The translations under genes were made by a program, and so were the position numbers. Source: Paenibacillaceae bacterium GAS479 (GTDB lineage Bacteria > Bacillota > Bacilli > Paenibacillales > Paenibacillaceae). From it: DNA of 64,000 nucleotides. Every line of letters begins with the position of its first letter. Position 1 is the stretch's first letter. The notes beneath the pieces were generated by a model. That model was not told the origin of the DNA. It worked only from the letters and a program-made list of their open reading frames with translations, and did no database searches. Location: contig LT629764.1 in NCBI GenBank assembly GCA_900105225.1, forward strand, positions 4,112,501-4,176,500, given 5' to 3'. Of this stretch, positions 57,873 through 64,000 are shown piece after piece.

Positions 57873-57992
57873 ATGAGATACCTGTGGATGATGGTTATGG
57901 CATGCGCAGTTATGCTGATGGCCGTTATGCTGATTGGTAACCAGGAAGGCGAGTCGGGCGGACTTGTTGAACTTTTGCTGCGCATTTGGTAG
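57873..57992 (+). CDS. Small Met-rich membrane protein, 39 aa
   Basis: A GGGAGGGA site 5 bases before ATG opens 39 codons. Residues 3-22 form one hydrophobic helix with seven methionines in the first 19 residues (Trp-Met-Met-Val-Met, Val-Met-Leu-Met-Ala-Val-Met), followed by an acidic Glu-Gly-Glu-Ser turn and a short Leu-rich end. I know no family. The position directly after a kinase with almost no extracellular loop and the shared phased repeats suggest a target, or feedback partner, of that system. A strong terminator follows. Confidence 0.6.
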   Translation: MRYLWMMVMACAVMLMAVMLIGNQEGESGGLVELLLRIW

Positions 57993-58026
57993 GAGTGACT
58001 GAAACCAATATCATATTTAACCAAGT

Positions 58027-58062
58027 AAGCCCCTTTGTCCGCATTCGGACAAAGGGGCTTTT
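58027..58062 (+). terminator. Terminator after the two-component/small membrane protein unit
   Basis: Perfect 15-bp stem (AAGCCCCTTTGTCCG and complement) with a CATT loop and U4. The remaining gap to 58354 contains no gene. Confidence 0.92.
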
Positions 58063-58263
58063 AGATGTAGCCCAGCTCTTAATGAGCTAATTATCGGTGT
58101 AGTGAACTTGATTGTTTGGAACTTTTTAACCGCCAGGCGCAGATTTGGATTACGGGAATGATTTATGGTGCAAAATGGGAAAGTGGGCTTGAGATTTTTC
58201 CGTAGTTTTACATGTTCACATTACTTCTTCTACTGATGTCGAACATATGGACATTCAGGTCTA

Positions 58264-58280
58264 TGTTAGGAAATATAATA
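58264..58280. promoter_or_regulatory. Possible GlnR/TnrA-type nitrogen control site before the ureA relic
   Basis: TGTTA, a 7-base spacer and TAATA match TGTNA-N7-TNACA with one mismatch, about 75 bases before the ureA start. Urease operons of Bacillaceae are nitrogen-controlled, so a surviving operator is plausible but unproven. Confidence 0.25.
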
Positions 58281-58354
58281 TGAAAATTTTCATCCTTACG
58301 TACGCTCCCTATAACGGAACTATTTCGTCGATAGGCTTGGAGAGAGGTGAAAGC

Positions 58355-58462
58355 ATGCAGTTGACTGAGAGAGAGAAGGAGAAGCTGCTCATTACTATGG
58401 CGGCGGACTTGGCCCGGCGTAGGCTGAACCGAGGCGTCAAGCTCAACTATCCTGAAATCTAA
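58355..58462 (+). pseudogene. ureA: Truncated urease gamma subunit gene (5' end of ureA)
   Basis: With an AGAGGTGA site, the 35 codons read [12 protein letters not shown], then Ala-Ala-Asp-Leu-Ala-Arg-Arg-Arg and Gly-Val-Lys-Leu-Asn-Tyr-Pro-Glu. This is the invariant start of UreA, which normally runs to about 100 residues. After Pro-Glu-Ile the frame stops. The following bases belong to a UreD-like frame, so the rest of ureA has been deleted. Confidence 0.85.
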
Positions 58463-58770
58463 TCGAACCCGCAGCCCAATTGCTTGGGGCTCCAGGAAGC
58501 TGGCAAGAATATACACATTGGGGAACATTTTGCCTGTTCGGCCGCGTCGCTGATCGTAAGCTGGAGCAGAATATCCGGAGGGTACTGGAGGAGCTGTCTG
58601 TCCATAGCGGCCGCGAGGTCCGCAGCGGCGTATCGCTCACCTGGAAAAGCGGCTTGATCGTGCAGGCAGCGGGCAACGCAGCCTGGTCGATCCAAAGGGT
58701 ACTGGAAGCGGCGCATCTCGAGGCCAGAAAACATGTGTTCCTGAAGCCACCGCCGCTGCTCTCAAAATAA
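58456..58770 (+). pseudogene. ureD: Truncated urease accessory gene (3' end of ureD)
   Basis: The frame reads Asn-Leu-Ile-Glu-Pro, Tyr-Thr-His-Trp-Gly-Thr-Phe, Gly-Arg-Val-Ala-Asp-Arg-Lys-Leu-Glu, Gly-Val-Ser-Leu-Thr and Gln-Arg-Val-Leu. These match the C-terminal part of UreD (aligning with Gly-Ala-Ser-Leu-Thr and Gln-Arg-Val-Met of the Klebsiella protein). About 105 C-terminal codons remain of a usual 270 or so. It has no own start and joins the ureA fragment directly, so ureB, ureC, ureE, ureF and ureG are gone. Confidence 0.7.
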
Positions 58771-58949
58771 AAAAAATTCAAAAAAATGAAACCTGATTGT
58801 TCAGCCTGCGTAAAGAAATCATTAAGGACGTTTCTGTTCTGCGCAGCAGGCTGAAAGGTCAGGTTTTGTCTTTTTTTTCTTCAAACGGAAGAATTATAGT
58901 AGTCAAGGATATACTACATCCAGGAGCAATTGGAGCAGGAGGCGAAAGC

Positions 58950-59390
58950 ATGGTCAACGAAGCGGTATCAGAGGAACTGACCAAGCAGTTGGACGACCGA
59001 TTTCGGCTCGTACGCAAGCTGATCACCTCAGAGTGGAACCGGGACAATGTGAATGGGCTCGGTCTTACGCATGCCCGTATTCTTACCTTGCTGGCGTCTG
59101 AGGGTCCGCAGAAGGCGTCGATTCTGGCGGACAAGCTGCTCATTACATCAGGTGCGGTAACGGGGCTGGCAGACAGACTCGTGGAACTGGGCTATATTTC
59201 CCGGGAGCGGGGAGAGCAGGACCGCAGAGTCGTTTTACTGAGTATTGAGGAACCGGGCTTGCAACTGCTTAAGTTTATTGACGAGACACGGCAGGCGCTC
59301 ATGCATAAGCTGTACAAAGGCATGTCGGAACAAGAGATGCAATCGATGTTGCTGTTGTTCGATCGTATGGTCGGCAATCTGCAGGAATAA
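58950..59390 (+). CDS. MarR-family transcriptional regulator
   Basis: 146 residues with the MarR winged helix: Leu-Thr-His-Ala-Arg-Ile-Leu, Ser-Ile-Leu-Ala-Asp-Lys-Leu, Ser-Gly-Ala-Val-Thr-Gly-Leu-Ala-Asp-Arg-Leu (recognition helix) and the wing Arg-Gly-Glu-Gln-Asp-Arg-Arg. The AGGAGG site at about 58937 selects ATG 58950; the open frame upstream is not supported. A terminator separates it from the nitroreductase gene, which it may nevertheless control. Confidence 0.9.
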   Translation: MVNEAVSEELTKQLDDRFRLVRKLITSEWNRDNVNGLGLTHARILTLLASEGPQKASILADKLLITSGAVTGLADRLVELGYISRERGEQDRRVVLLSIEEPGLQLLKFIDETRQALMHKLYKGMSEQEMQSMLLLFDRMVGNLQE

Positions 59391-59392
59391 CC

Positions 59393-59433
59393 AAAAATCT
59401 GCCTGGGGATATCTGTCCTTGGGCAGATTTTTT
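59393..59433 (+). terminator. Terminator after the MarR gene
   Basis: Stem AAAAATCTGCC/GGCAGATTTTT with an 18-base loop and a T-run. Confidence 0.8.
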
Positions 59434-59460
59434 ATAAGCAGAGCGGAGGAGAGACGATTT

Positions 59461-60228
59461 ATGGTGAACTCAGACAAACCGAATAGAATTCAGGCTGAGG
59501 AAATGCTTGCGCTGCTGGAGGGTCATCGTTCCATCCGCCGCTATACCGACACCGCGGTAACGACAGAACAGCTGGACCACATTCTGAATAGCGCTCAGAT
59601 GGCCTCATCCTCAAGCCATATGCAGGCTTACAGCATCATCGGCATTACGGACTCAGTGCTGCGGGAACGTCTCGCGGCGCTCGCTGGGGGCCAGCGTCAT
59701 GTGCGCGAGGCACCGGTTTTTCTTGTCTGGTGCGCGGATCTCAGCCGCTTTAGCGATGCCGTTCAACTTCATGGCGGCGAACTGGCGACATCGACGGAAT
59801 ATTTTCTAGTTGCTACAGTAGACGCCGCCCTTGCGGCTCAAAATGCAGCTGTCGCCGCAGAAGCACAGGGGCTTGGTATTGTTTATATCGGAGGCATCCG
59901 TAATGACATGCAAGCCGTAACAGAGCTGCTGGAGCTGCCGCCGCTCGTTTATCCGGTCTTTGGCATGTGCATCGGCGTGCCGGACGAGCATCCAGATCCC
60001 CGTCCAAGGCTGCCGCGCGCGGCTATTTATTCGGAGAACTGCTACTCCGCAGAAGGTCGCTTGGAGCAGCTAGCGACGTATGACGAGAAATATCGCAGTT
60101 ATATCCGCAGCCGTGCCGGCGGGGGGCGCGATTCAACTTGGACGCAGGAGATGAAAGGCCGCGTCGCTTATCCGTCGCGTAAGATTACGGAGCTGCTGCG
60201 CGAACAGGGGTTTCGTTTTGAGGATTGA
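59461..60228 (+). CDS. NfsA/NfrA-type flavin nitroreductase
   Basis: 255 residues. FMN-binding residues in His-Arg-Ser-Ile-Arg-Arg-Tyr near the start, Ala-Ser-Ser-Ser-Ser-His-Met, and Gly-Leu-Gly-Ile-Val-Tyr-Ile-Gly-Gly-Ile-Arg, with the C-terminal Tyr-Pro-Ser-Arg-Lys segment, are characteristic of the NfsA/NfrA group. These NADPH-dependent enzymes reduce nitro compounds, quinones or FMN. The GGAGGAGAG site lies 8 bases before the ATG. Confidence 0.9.
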   Translation: MVNSDKPNRIQAEEMLALLEGHRSIRRYTDTAVTTEQLDHILNSAQMASSSSHMQAYSIIGITDSVLRERLAALAGGQRHVREAPVFLVWCADLSRFSDAVQLHGGELATSTEYFLVATVDAALAAQNAAVAAEAQGLGIVYIGGIRNDMQAVTELLELPPLVYPVFGMCIGVPDEHPDPRPRLPRAAIYSENCYSAEGRLEQLATYDEKYRSYIRSRAGGGRDSTWTQEMKGRVAYPSRKITELLREQGFRFED

Positions 60229-60251
60229 CTACTTATGTGGGCATCTCGCAA

Positions 60252-60298
60252 GAAAAAAACCGTATTTTCCCGGGTTTCGGGAGAATACGGTTTTTTTT
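60252..60298. terminator. Terminator after the nitroreductase gene
   Basis: Stem AAAACCGTATT.CTCCCG-type pairing (outer 12 bp AAAAACCGTATT/AATACGGTTTTT, inner TCCCG/CGGGA) with A- and T-runs on both sides. It can serve the convergent downstream gene. Confidence 0.88.
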
Positions 60299-60313
60299 GT
60301 ACTGTAAAACATC

Positions 60314-60769
60314 TTAACGATCCTCTTCTTCTGGGGCGGATCCGACTCCGTTCAGCAGATCTGTGCCATGGAATTCATCGGGAGGAGATACCGGGTCAAC
60401 GGGCGTGCCCTCGGTCAGCTCAAGCTCGGCATTGGCGTTTAGCTTGCTCGGCAGAGGTTCCTCCCCGCGAGGAGTTTCGACTGCATAATCGCCGCCTTCT
60501 CTTTGACGGGCGTATTCGCCAGGCGTTGGAGCCTCCGCATACGCGACATCATCGGCGAGTTGTTCATTCGCAGCGGATGAAGCGACCGTATAGCTGTCTA
60601 CTTTTACCCCACCGTATGTTCCTTCTCCAGATGGATATGTGCGTAACAGCTCATCCTCCGCGCTTGGCACTTTCAAACCTTGCGGTTGGTCCTCAAACAG
60701 GCCGTGTCGGGGATCGATATCCTTTTCCGTCGCCAGTCCGTTGCGCTTGTCCAGTTGATTGCTGTTCAT
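60314..60769 (-). CDS. Hypothetical acidic, probably disordered protein
   Basis: 151 residues from an ATG with a strong GGAGGAGG site. It is rich in Glu, Asp, Gly, Pro and Ser, without cysteine, signal peptide or membrane helix, and ends Glu-Glu-Glu-Asp-Arg. I do not recognise a family. Convergent with the nitroreductase gene and divergent from yhaM. The strong ribosome binding site and terminator make it likely to be expressed. Confidence 0.65.
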   Translation of the reverse strand: MNSNQLDKRNGLATEKDIDPRHGLFEDQPQGLKVPSAEDELLRTYPSGEGTYGGVKVDSYTVASSAANEQLADDVAYAEAPTPGEYARQREGGDYAVETPRGEEPLPSKLNANAELELTEGTPVDPVSPPDEFHGTDLLNGVGSAPEEEDR

Positions 60770-60943
60770 GATGATTCCTCCTCCATCTTGTCTCATTTTA
60801 TGATTGGATAGGAAGTAAATACCCTTCTGCAAGGGTTTCCAATCGGGTCTTGTGGCATACGCGATAGTTGCACGCATTTATCCTCAGACGCCAAACGTAG
60901 TATAATGATTTCATTATGCTTATTTCGGAAGGAGCTCTCACGC

Positions 60944-61900
60944 ATGACCCTGATCAGTACCCTGAGTGATAAAGAAGAGGTGACCGGCTACTTTTTAGTC
61001 AAGGAGCTCGACGTCAAACAGACTAACTCAACCCCTCCCAAGGATTACTGGGATTTGGTGCTTGCAGATTCAAGCGGACAGATTACGGCCAAATATTGGG
61101 ATCTAAAGCCTGCCGAAAAGGAATCGTTGAAATCGCTTCAAGTGGCAAAAGTGCATGGCATCGTGCAGCTTTACCGCGATAGGCTGCAAATGAAGGTCAT
61201 CCGTATTCGCCCGACGGGACCGGAGGACGACGTGCGTTTGACGGACTATATTCGTGCTGCTCCTGTCGCCTCAGCGGATTTGGTAGCTGCCATCCACAGT
61301 AAAGTGGACAGCATCACGGATACGGACATTCGGAACATCGCTACTTTCTGCGTACTCAAGGCTGGAGACCGATTGGAGCATTATCCCGCAGCCAAAAGCC
61401 ATCATCATGCTTATTATGCCGGTCTGGCTTATCATACCGTTCGTATGCTGGAAATTGGCGAGTTCCTATGCCTCCAGCGTCCATTCCTTAATCGCGATGC
61501 GCTCATCGCTGGCATCATCCTGCATGACCTGGCCAAGCCGGAGGAGATGAACGCGCAGCTTGGCATCGTATCGGAGTATAGCGATCGAGGTCGGTTGATC
61601 GGCCATCTGGCGCTTATTTCTGGCTGGATCGTAGAAGCGGCGTTGAAGCTGGGCATTCCTACGGACTCACCGAAGGTAACGGTACTGCAGCATCTCGTGT
61701 TATCCCACCATAATCTTGGTGAATGGGGGAGCCCGGTTCAACCCCAGTTGGCGGAAGCGGTCGCCTTGCATTACATTGATTCGCTGGATGCTAAGCTGCA
61801 GATGGTTGAGGACGCGCTCGGGTCCACAGCCGAGCAGGAGGCGTGGACACCGATGATTCGCGGCCTGGAAAACAAAGCCGTTTATCGGACACGTTTCTAA
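60944..61900 (+). CDS. yhaM: 3'-5' exoribonuclease YhaM
   Basis: 318 residues: N-terminal OB-fold nucleic-acid-binding domain (about 10-85) followed by an HD domain with His-His-His-Ala-Tyr-Tyr-Ala-Gly-Leu-Ala-Tyr-His and Leu-His-Asp-Leu-Ala-Lys-Pro as metal ligands. In Bacillus YhaM trims RNA and single-stranded DNA 3' ends with Mn2+ or Co2+. ATG 60944 has AGGAG 9 bases upstream; a TATAAT hexamer lies at 60901. A Sir2 gene follows after 42 bases. Confidence 0.93.
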   Translation: MTLISTLSDKEEVTGYFLVKELDVKQTNSTPPKDYWDLVLADSSGQITAKYWDLKPAEKESLKSLQVAKVHGIVQLYRDRLQMKVIRIRPTGPEDDVRLTDYIRAAPVASADLVAAIHSKVDSITDTDIRNIATFCVLKAGDRLEHYPAAKSHHHAYYAGLAYHTVRMLEIGEFLCLQRPFLNRDALIAGIILHDLAKPEEMNAQLGIVSEYSDRGRLIGHLALISGWIVEAALKLGIPTDSPKVTVLQHLVLSHHNLGEWGSPVQPQLAEAVALHYIDSLDAKLQMVEDALGSTAEQEAWTPMIRGLENKAVYRTRF

Positions 61901-61942
61901 GGTAAGCCTTTATAAGCTGAATTAGAGGAGGAGTGGGAATCC

Positions 61943-62668
61943 ATGATGGAGTTTTCTGACCTTCGCAAGCTGATTTACAGCAGCGGCAGCAGCGTTTTTT
62001 TTGGCGGGGCCGGTACATCGACCGAAAGCGGTATTCCCGACTTCCGTTCGGCAGGAGGGCTGTACGAGCAGCGAACAAGCAAAGTTTATGAGCCGGAGGA
62101 AATATTGAGCCGAGACTTTTTTCATGCCCATCCTGCCGACTTTTATTCTTTTTATCGGACTCATATGGTCTATCCGCAAGCAAGGCCTAATCCCGCGCAT
62201 CTCAAGCTCGCCGAACTGGAGCAGGAAGGCCGGCTTAAGGCGGTCATTACCCAAAATATCGATGGACTACATCAGCTAGCCGGCAGTGTCAATGTACTCG
62301 AGCTGCATGGCTCGGTGCACCGCAACCGTTGTTTGGACTGCGGCATATCCCATCCTTTGTCGGCTGTTATAGGCGACTCTCGTCCAGTGCCGCTCTGCGG
62401 CGAATGCGGCGGCATCATCAAGCCTGATGTAGTGCTGTATCAGGAGAATTTGGATTTTGACTTGTTGGAGCGGGCTGCGGTCCATATCCAGCAGGCAGAT
62501 ACTTTGATCGTTGCGGGCACCTCGCTCACCGTGCAGCCTGCTGCCGGGCTGGTTGGTCTTTTTCGCGGGGACAACCTCGTGCTGATCAACCGGGACACGA
62601 CGCCGATGGACGGGTATGCTACCTATCTGGTACGCGGCAGTATCGGAGAGGTTATGGCAGCTCTCTAG
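61943..62668 (+). CDS. Sir2-family NAD-dependent protein deacylase
   Basis: 241 residues. NAD-binding Gly-Ala-Gly-Thr-Ser-Thr-Glu-Ser-Gly-Ile-Pro-Asp-Phe-Arg, Thr-Gln-Asn-Ile-Asp-Gly-Leu-His, catalytic His in Glu-Leu-His-Gly-Ser, zinc Cys-x2-Cys pairs (Cys-Leu-Asp-Cys and Cys-Gly-Glu-Cys) and Lys-Pro-Asp-Val-Val identify a CobB/SrtN-like sirtuin. GAGGAGGAG upstream. Probably removes acetyl groups from metabolic enzymes. Confidence 0.93.
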   Translation: MMEFSDLRKLIYSSGSSVFFGGAGTSTESGIPDFRSAGGLYEQRTSKVYEPEEILSRDFFHAHPADFYSFYRTHMVYPQARPNPAHLKLAELEQEGRLKAVITQNIDGLHQLAGSVNVLELHGSVHRNRCLDCGISHPLSAVIGDSRPVPLCGECGGIIKPDVVLYQENLDFDLLERAAVHIQQADTLIVAGTSLTVQPAAGLVGLFRGDNLVLINRDTTPMDGYATYLVRGSIGEVMAAL

Positions 62669-62697
62669 TTCAACAACTTATTCGATGGCTAAAGACG

Positions 62698-62733
62698 AAA
62701 TGCCCCGTCCGATTAATCGGACGGGGCATTTTT
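62698..62733. terminator. Terminator after the Sir2 gene
   Basis: Perfect palindrome AAATGCCCCGTCCGAT with its complement and T-run on both strands. Convenient for the convergent small gene as well. Confidence 0.92.
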
Positions 62734-62752
62734 GGTCATGCTGGAACAACTA

Positions 62753-62923
62753 TTAGTCCATCAAAGCGATGGAAAATCCGGAGATCAGAGAAATTACAAA
62801 CACACCGCCGAATAAGATCAGCAGAAGCAGCAAATAAGCACGGCTCAGATTGCGCTTTTTGACGTTGGTGCTCGTTCCGAAAGCCCATATAAGCAGCATA
62901 ATCAGATTGGCAATTGGAACCAT
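62753..62923 (-). CDS. Small two-helix membrane protein, 56 aa
   Basis: From ATG 62923 the frame encodes Met-Val-Pro-Ile-Ala-Asn-Leu-Ile-Met-Leu-Leu-Ile-Trp-Ala-Phe-Gly, then Thr-Asn-Val-Lys-Lys-Arg-Asn and a second hydrophobic helix ending at Met-Asp. The pattern helix - basic Asn-Val-Lys-Lys-Arg-Asn loop - helix is like small conserved membrane proteins of Paenibacillus. The frame is open for 12 more codons upstream (to a stop at about 62960) without ATG or GTG and lacks a good ribosome binding site, so the start is uncertain and the 5' end may be damaged. Confidence 0.5.
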   Translation of the reverse strand: MVPIANLIMLLIWAFGTSTNVKKRNLSRAYLLLLLILFGGVFVISLISGFSIALMD

Positions 62924-63329
62924 CAAAATGACAAGCGTGCCTTGAGCCGGGTTACAAATACATTAGCGGTAGAGGAAGAGTCGGAAGACGAGTTGCGCGC
63001 ATCAATGGCTATTGAAGGAGGAAGCTTTTTAAGCGTCGTTTTTGCGCCAAGTACGATAATATCAAGGCTTTACTTACGCCTTAAAGTGTGTAAAGGGTAC
63101 GATAACAGCGAACGAGCAGAATTCGAACGAAATTGTTATGCTGCCGCAGGATGGGGAAATTGTGTTTGGCCTGATTAGGGCCGTTTAGAACCTAAATATA
63201 TCCGACAAATTTTGCGCTGCGATCCGCGGGTACAGGCACTTCTAGGCGCGAGCCCACATAAACTAACCATACATTTGCACCGCCTGCCCGTGGCAGGGAC
63301 GGTAGTACTGCATGGGGGTGGCCTTCGTT
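62924..63329. other. Intergenic region upstream of sigK
   Basis: About 400 bases without a convincing gene. It must contain the sigK promoter, expected to depend on mother-cell sigma factors. CATACATT at 63268-63275 resembles a SigE -10 element, but I see no matching -35 at the right distance. Confidence 0.35.
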
Positions 63330-64000
63330 ATGCCTGGACTTTTTACCGCAATCGCTCTGTTTATCAAGCAACTCAGTTTGCTTGTATCGTATGTCAAAAA
63401 TAACGCGTTTCCACAGCCGTTGCAGGAAGAAGAAGAACTTCGGCACCTGAAGCTTATGGCGCAGGGTGATCAGCATTCACGGAATTTGCTCATCGAGCAT
63501 AATTTGCGGCTTGTCGCGCATATTGTTAAAAAGTTCGACAATACAGGCGAAGACTCGGAGGATTTGATCTCCATCGGGACGATTGGACTCATCAAAGCGA
63601 TTGAAAGCTTTCAGACCGGAAAAGGCACAAAGTTGGCGACATTTGCAGCCCGTTGTATAGAGAACGAAATCCTTATGCATCTCAGATCGCTCAAGAAAAC
63701 GCGCAAAGATGTCTCTCTGCATGATCCGATCGGCACGGACAAAGAGGGTAATGAAATTACGCTGATAGATATCCTAGGCTCAGAGCATGACGATGTGGTC
63801 GAGAGGGTACAACTTAAGATTGAAAAGTCTAAAATATATAAAAACCTAGATATTTTAGACGAACGGGAACGTGAAGTGGTCATGGCTCGGTTTGGCCTAG
63901 AGCACGGGGGCGAGGAGCGGACGCAGCGGGAGATTGCTAAAGATCTCGGCATTAGTCGGAGCTATGTTTCGAGAATTGAGAAAAGAGCTTTGATGAAGCT
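63330..64000 (+). CDS. sigK: Sporulation sigma factor SigK precursor, 5' part
   Basis: The frame runs off the right edge; 223 codons are visible. A hydrophobic pro-sequence of 20 residues precedes [11 protein letters not shown], the conserved SpoIVFB cleavage region of pro-SigK. Regions 2 ([12 protein letters not shown]) and 4 ([17 protein letters not shown]) are present. GGGGG lies 11 bases before the ATG. The gene is uninterrupted where the skin element splits it in Bacillus subtilis. It directs late mother-cell gene expression in sporulation. Confidence 0.95.
   Translation, partial: MPGLFTAIALFIKQLSLLVSYVKNNAFPQPLQEEEELRHLKLMAQGDQHSRNLLIEHNLRLVAHIVKKFDNTGEDSEDLISIGTIGLIKAIESFQTGKGTKLATFAARCIENEILMHLRSLKKTRKDVSLHDPIGTDKEGNEITLIDILGSEHDDVVERVQLKIEKSKIYKNLDILDEREREVVMARFGLEHGGEERTQREIAKDLGISRSYVSRIEKRALMK

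Noticed and set aside
62942-63178. 78-codon plus-strand frame before sigK
   Set aside because: TTG start without ribosome binding site and no conserved features.
63330-64000. skin-like interruption of sigK
   Set aside because: The visible sigK frame is continuous through the usual insertion position.

Overview
The window looks like chromosomal DNA of a Paenibacillus-type spore-forming Firmicute. The gene order relA-dtd-hisS-aspS-tcdA ... rarA ... cymR-cysteine desulfurase ... PRC protein ... alaS-ireB-ruvX-DUF1292-mltG-U32-U32 ... pbp follows the Bacillus subtilis yrv/yrr region. T-box leaders, strong AGGAGG ribosome binding sites, a RskA-type anti-sigma factor, copper-amine-oxidase-like stalk domains and the start of sigK (cut by the right edge) agree with this. 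I see no tRNA or rRNA gene, CRISPR array or prophage.

Layout. 1-8.8 kb: the end of an SGNH hydrolase gene, relA-dtd, a small ORF, a T-box leader and hisS-aspS, then an array of twelve ~51-bp hairpin-forming repeats and tcdA. 8.9-18.3 kb: accessory genes (adenosine deaminase, acetate transporter, rarA, mntH, a CBS/CorC membrane protein). These are followed by a decayed stretch with a frameshifted DUF3888 gene, an IS1182-like transposase remnant, palindromic elements and tandem repeats. mnmA is inverted relative to its usual partners. 18.6-22.3 kb: cymR, cysteine desulfurase, a PRC-barrel protein, a zinc-ribbon protein and an AI-2E family permease. 22.5-33.8 kb: myo-inositol catabolism in two blocks (iolEG and iolABCD), with two IolR-like DeoR repressors and an M28 peptidase. 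Identical operator-like sequences precede both iol blocks. 33.9-48.4 kb: T-box and alaS, ireB, ruvX, two DUF1292 genes, mltG, a pair of U32 proteins (tRNA uridine hydroxylation), two tandem chemoreceptors with SigD-like promoters, and a class B penicillin-binding protein. 48.6-64 kb: an AI-2E permease, polysaccharide deacetylase with a C-terminal extension, ECF sigma/anti-sigma pair, ilvD, a secreted stalk-domain protein, a two-component system followed by a Met-rich 39-residue membrane peptide, the relic of a deleted urease operon, a MarR regulator, nitroreductase, yhaM, a Sir2 deacetylase and sigK.

How the genes work together. Translation quality and amino acid supply dominate: RelA, D-aminoacyl-tRNA deacylase, three aminoacyl-tRNA synthetases under two T-boxes, t6A cyclisation (TcdA), 2-thiouridine (MnmA with cysteine desulfurase, CymR nearby) and 5-hydroxyuridine (U32 pair). 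The inositol cluster converts inositol through IolG, IolE, IolD, IolB and IolC, with IolA finishing the pathway. No IolJ aldolase or inositol transporter is visible here. The most notable observations are the urease deletion scar (5' end of ureA joined to the 3' end of ureD), phased TTWAR repeats on both sides of the two-component operon, an overlapping Asp/His specifier (GACAT) in the hisS-aspS T-box, and the 51-bp hairpin array.
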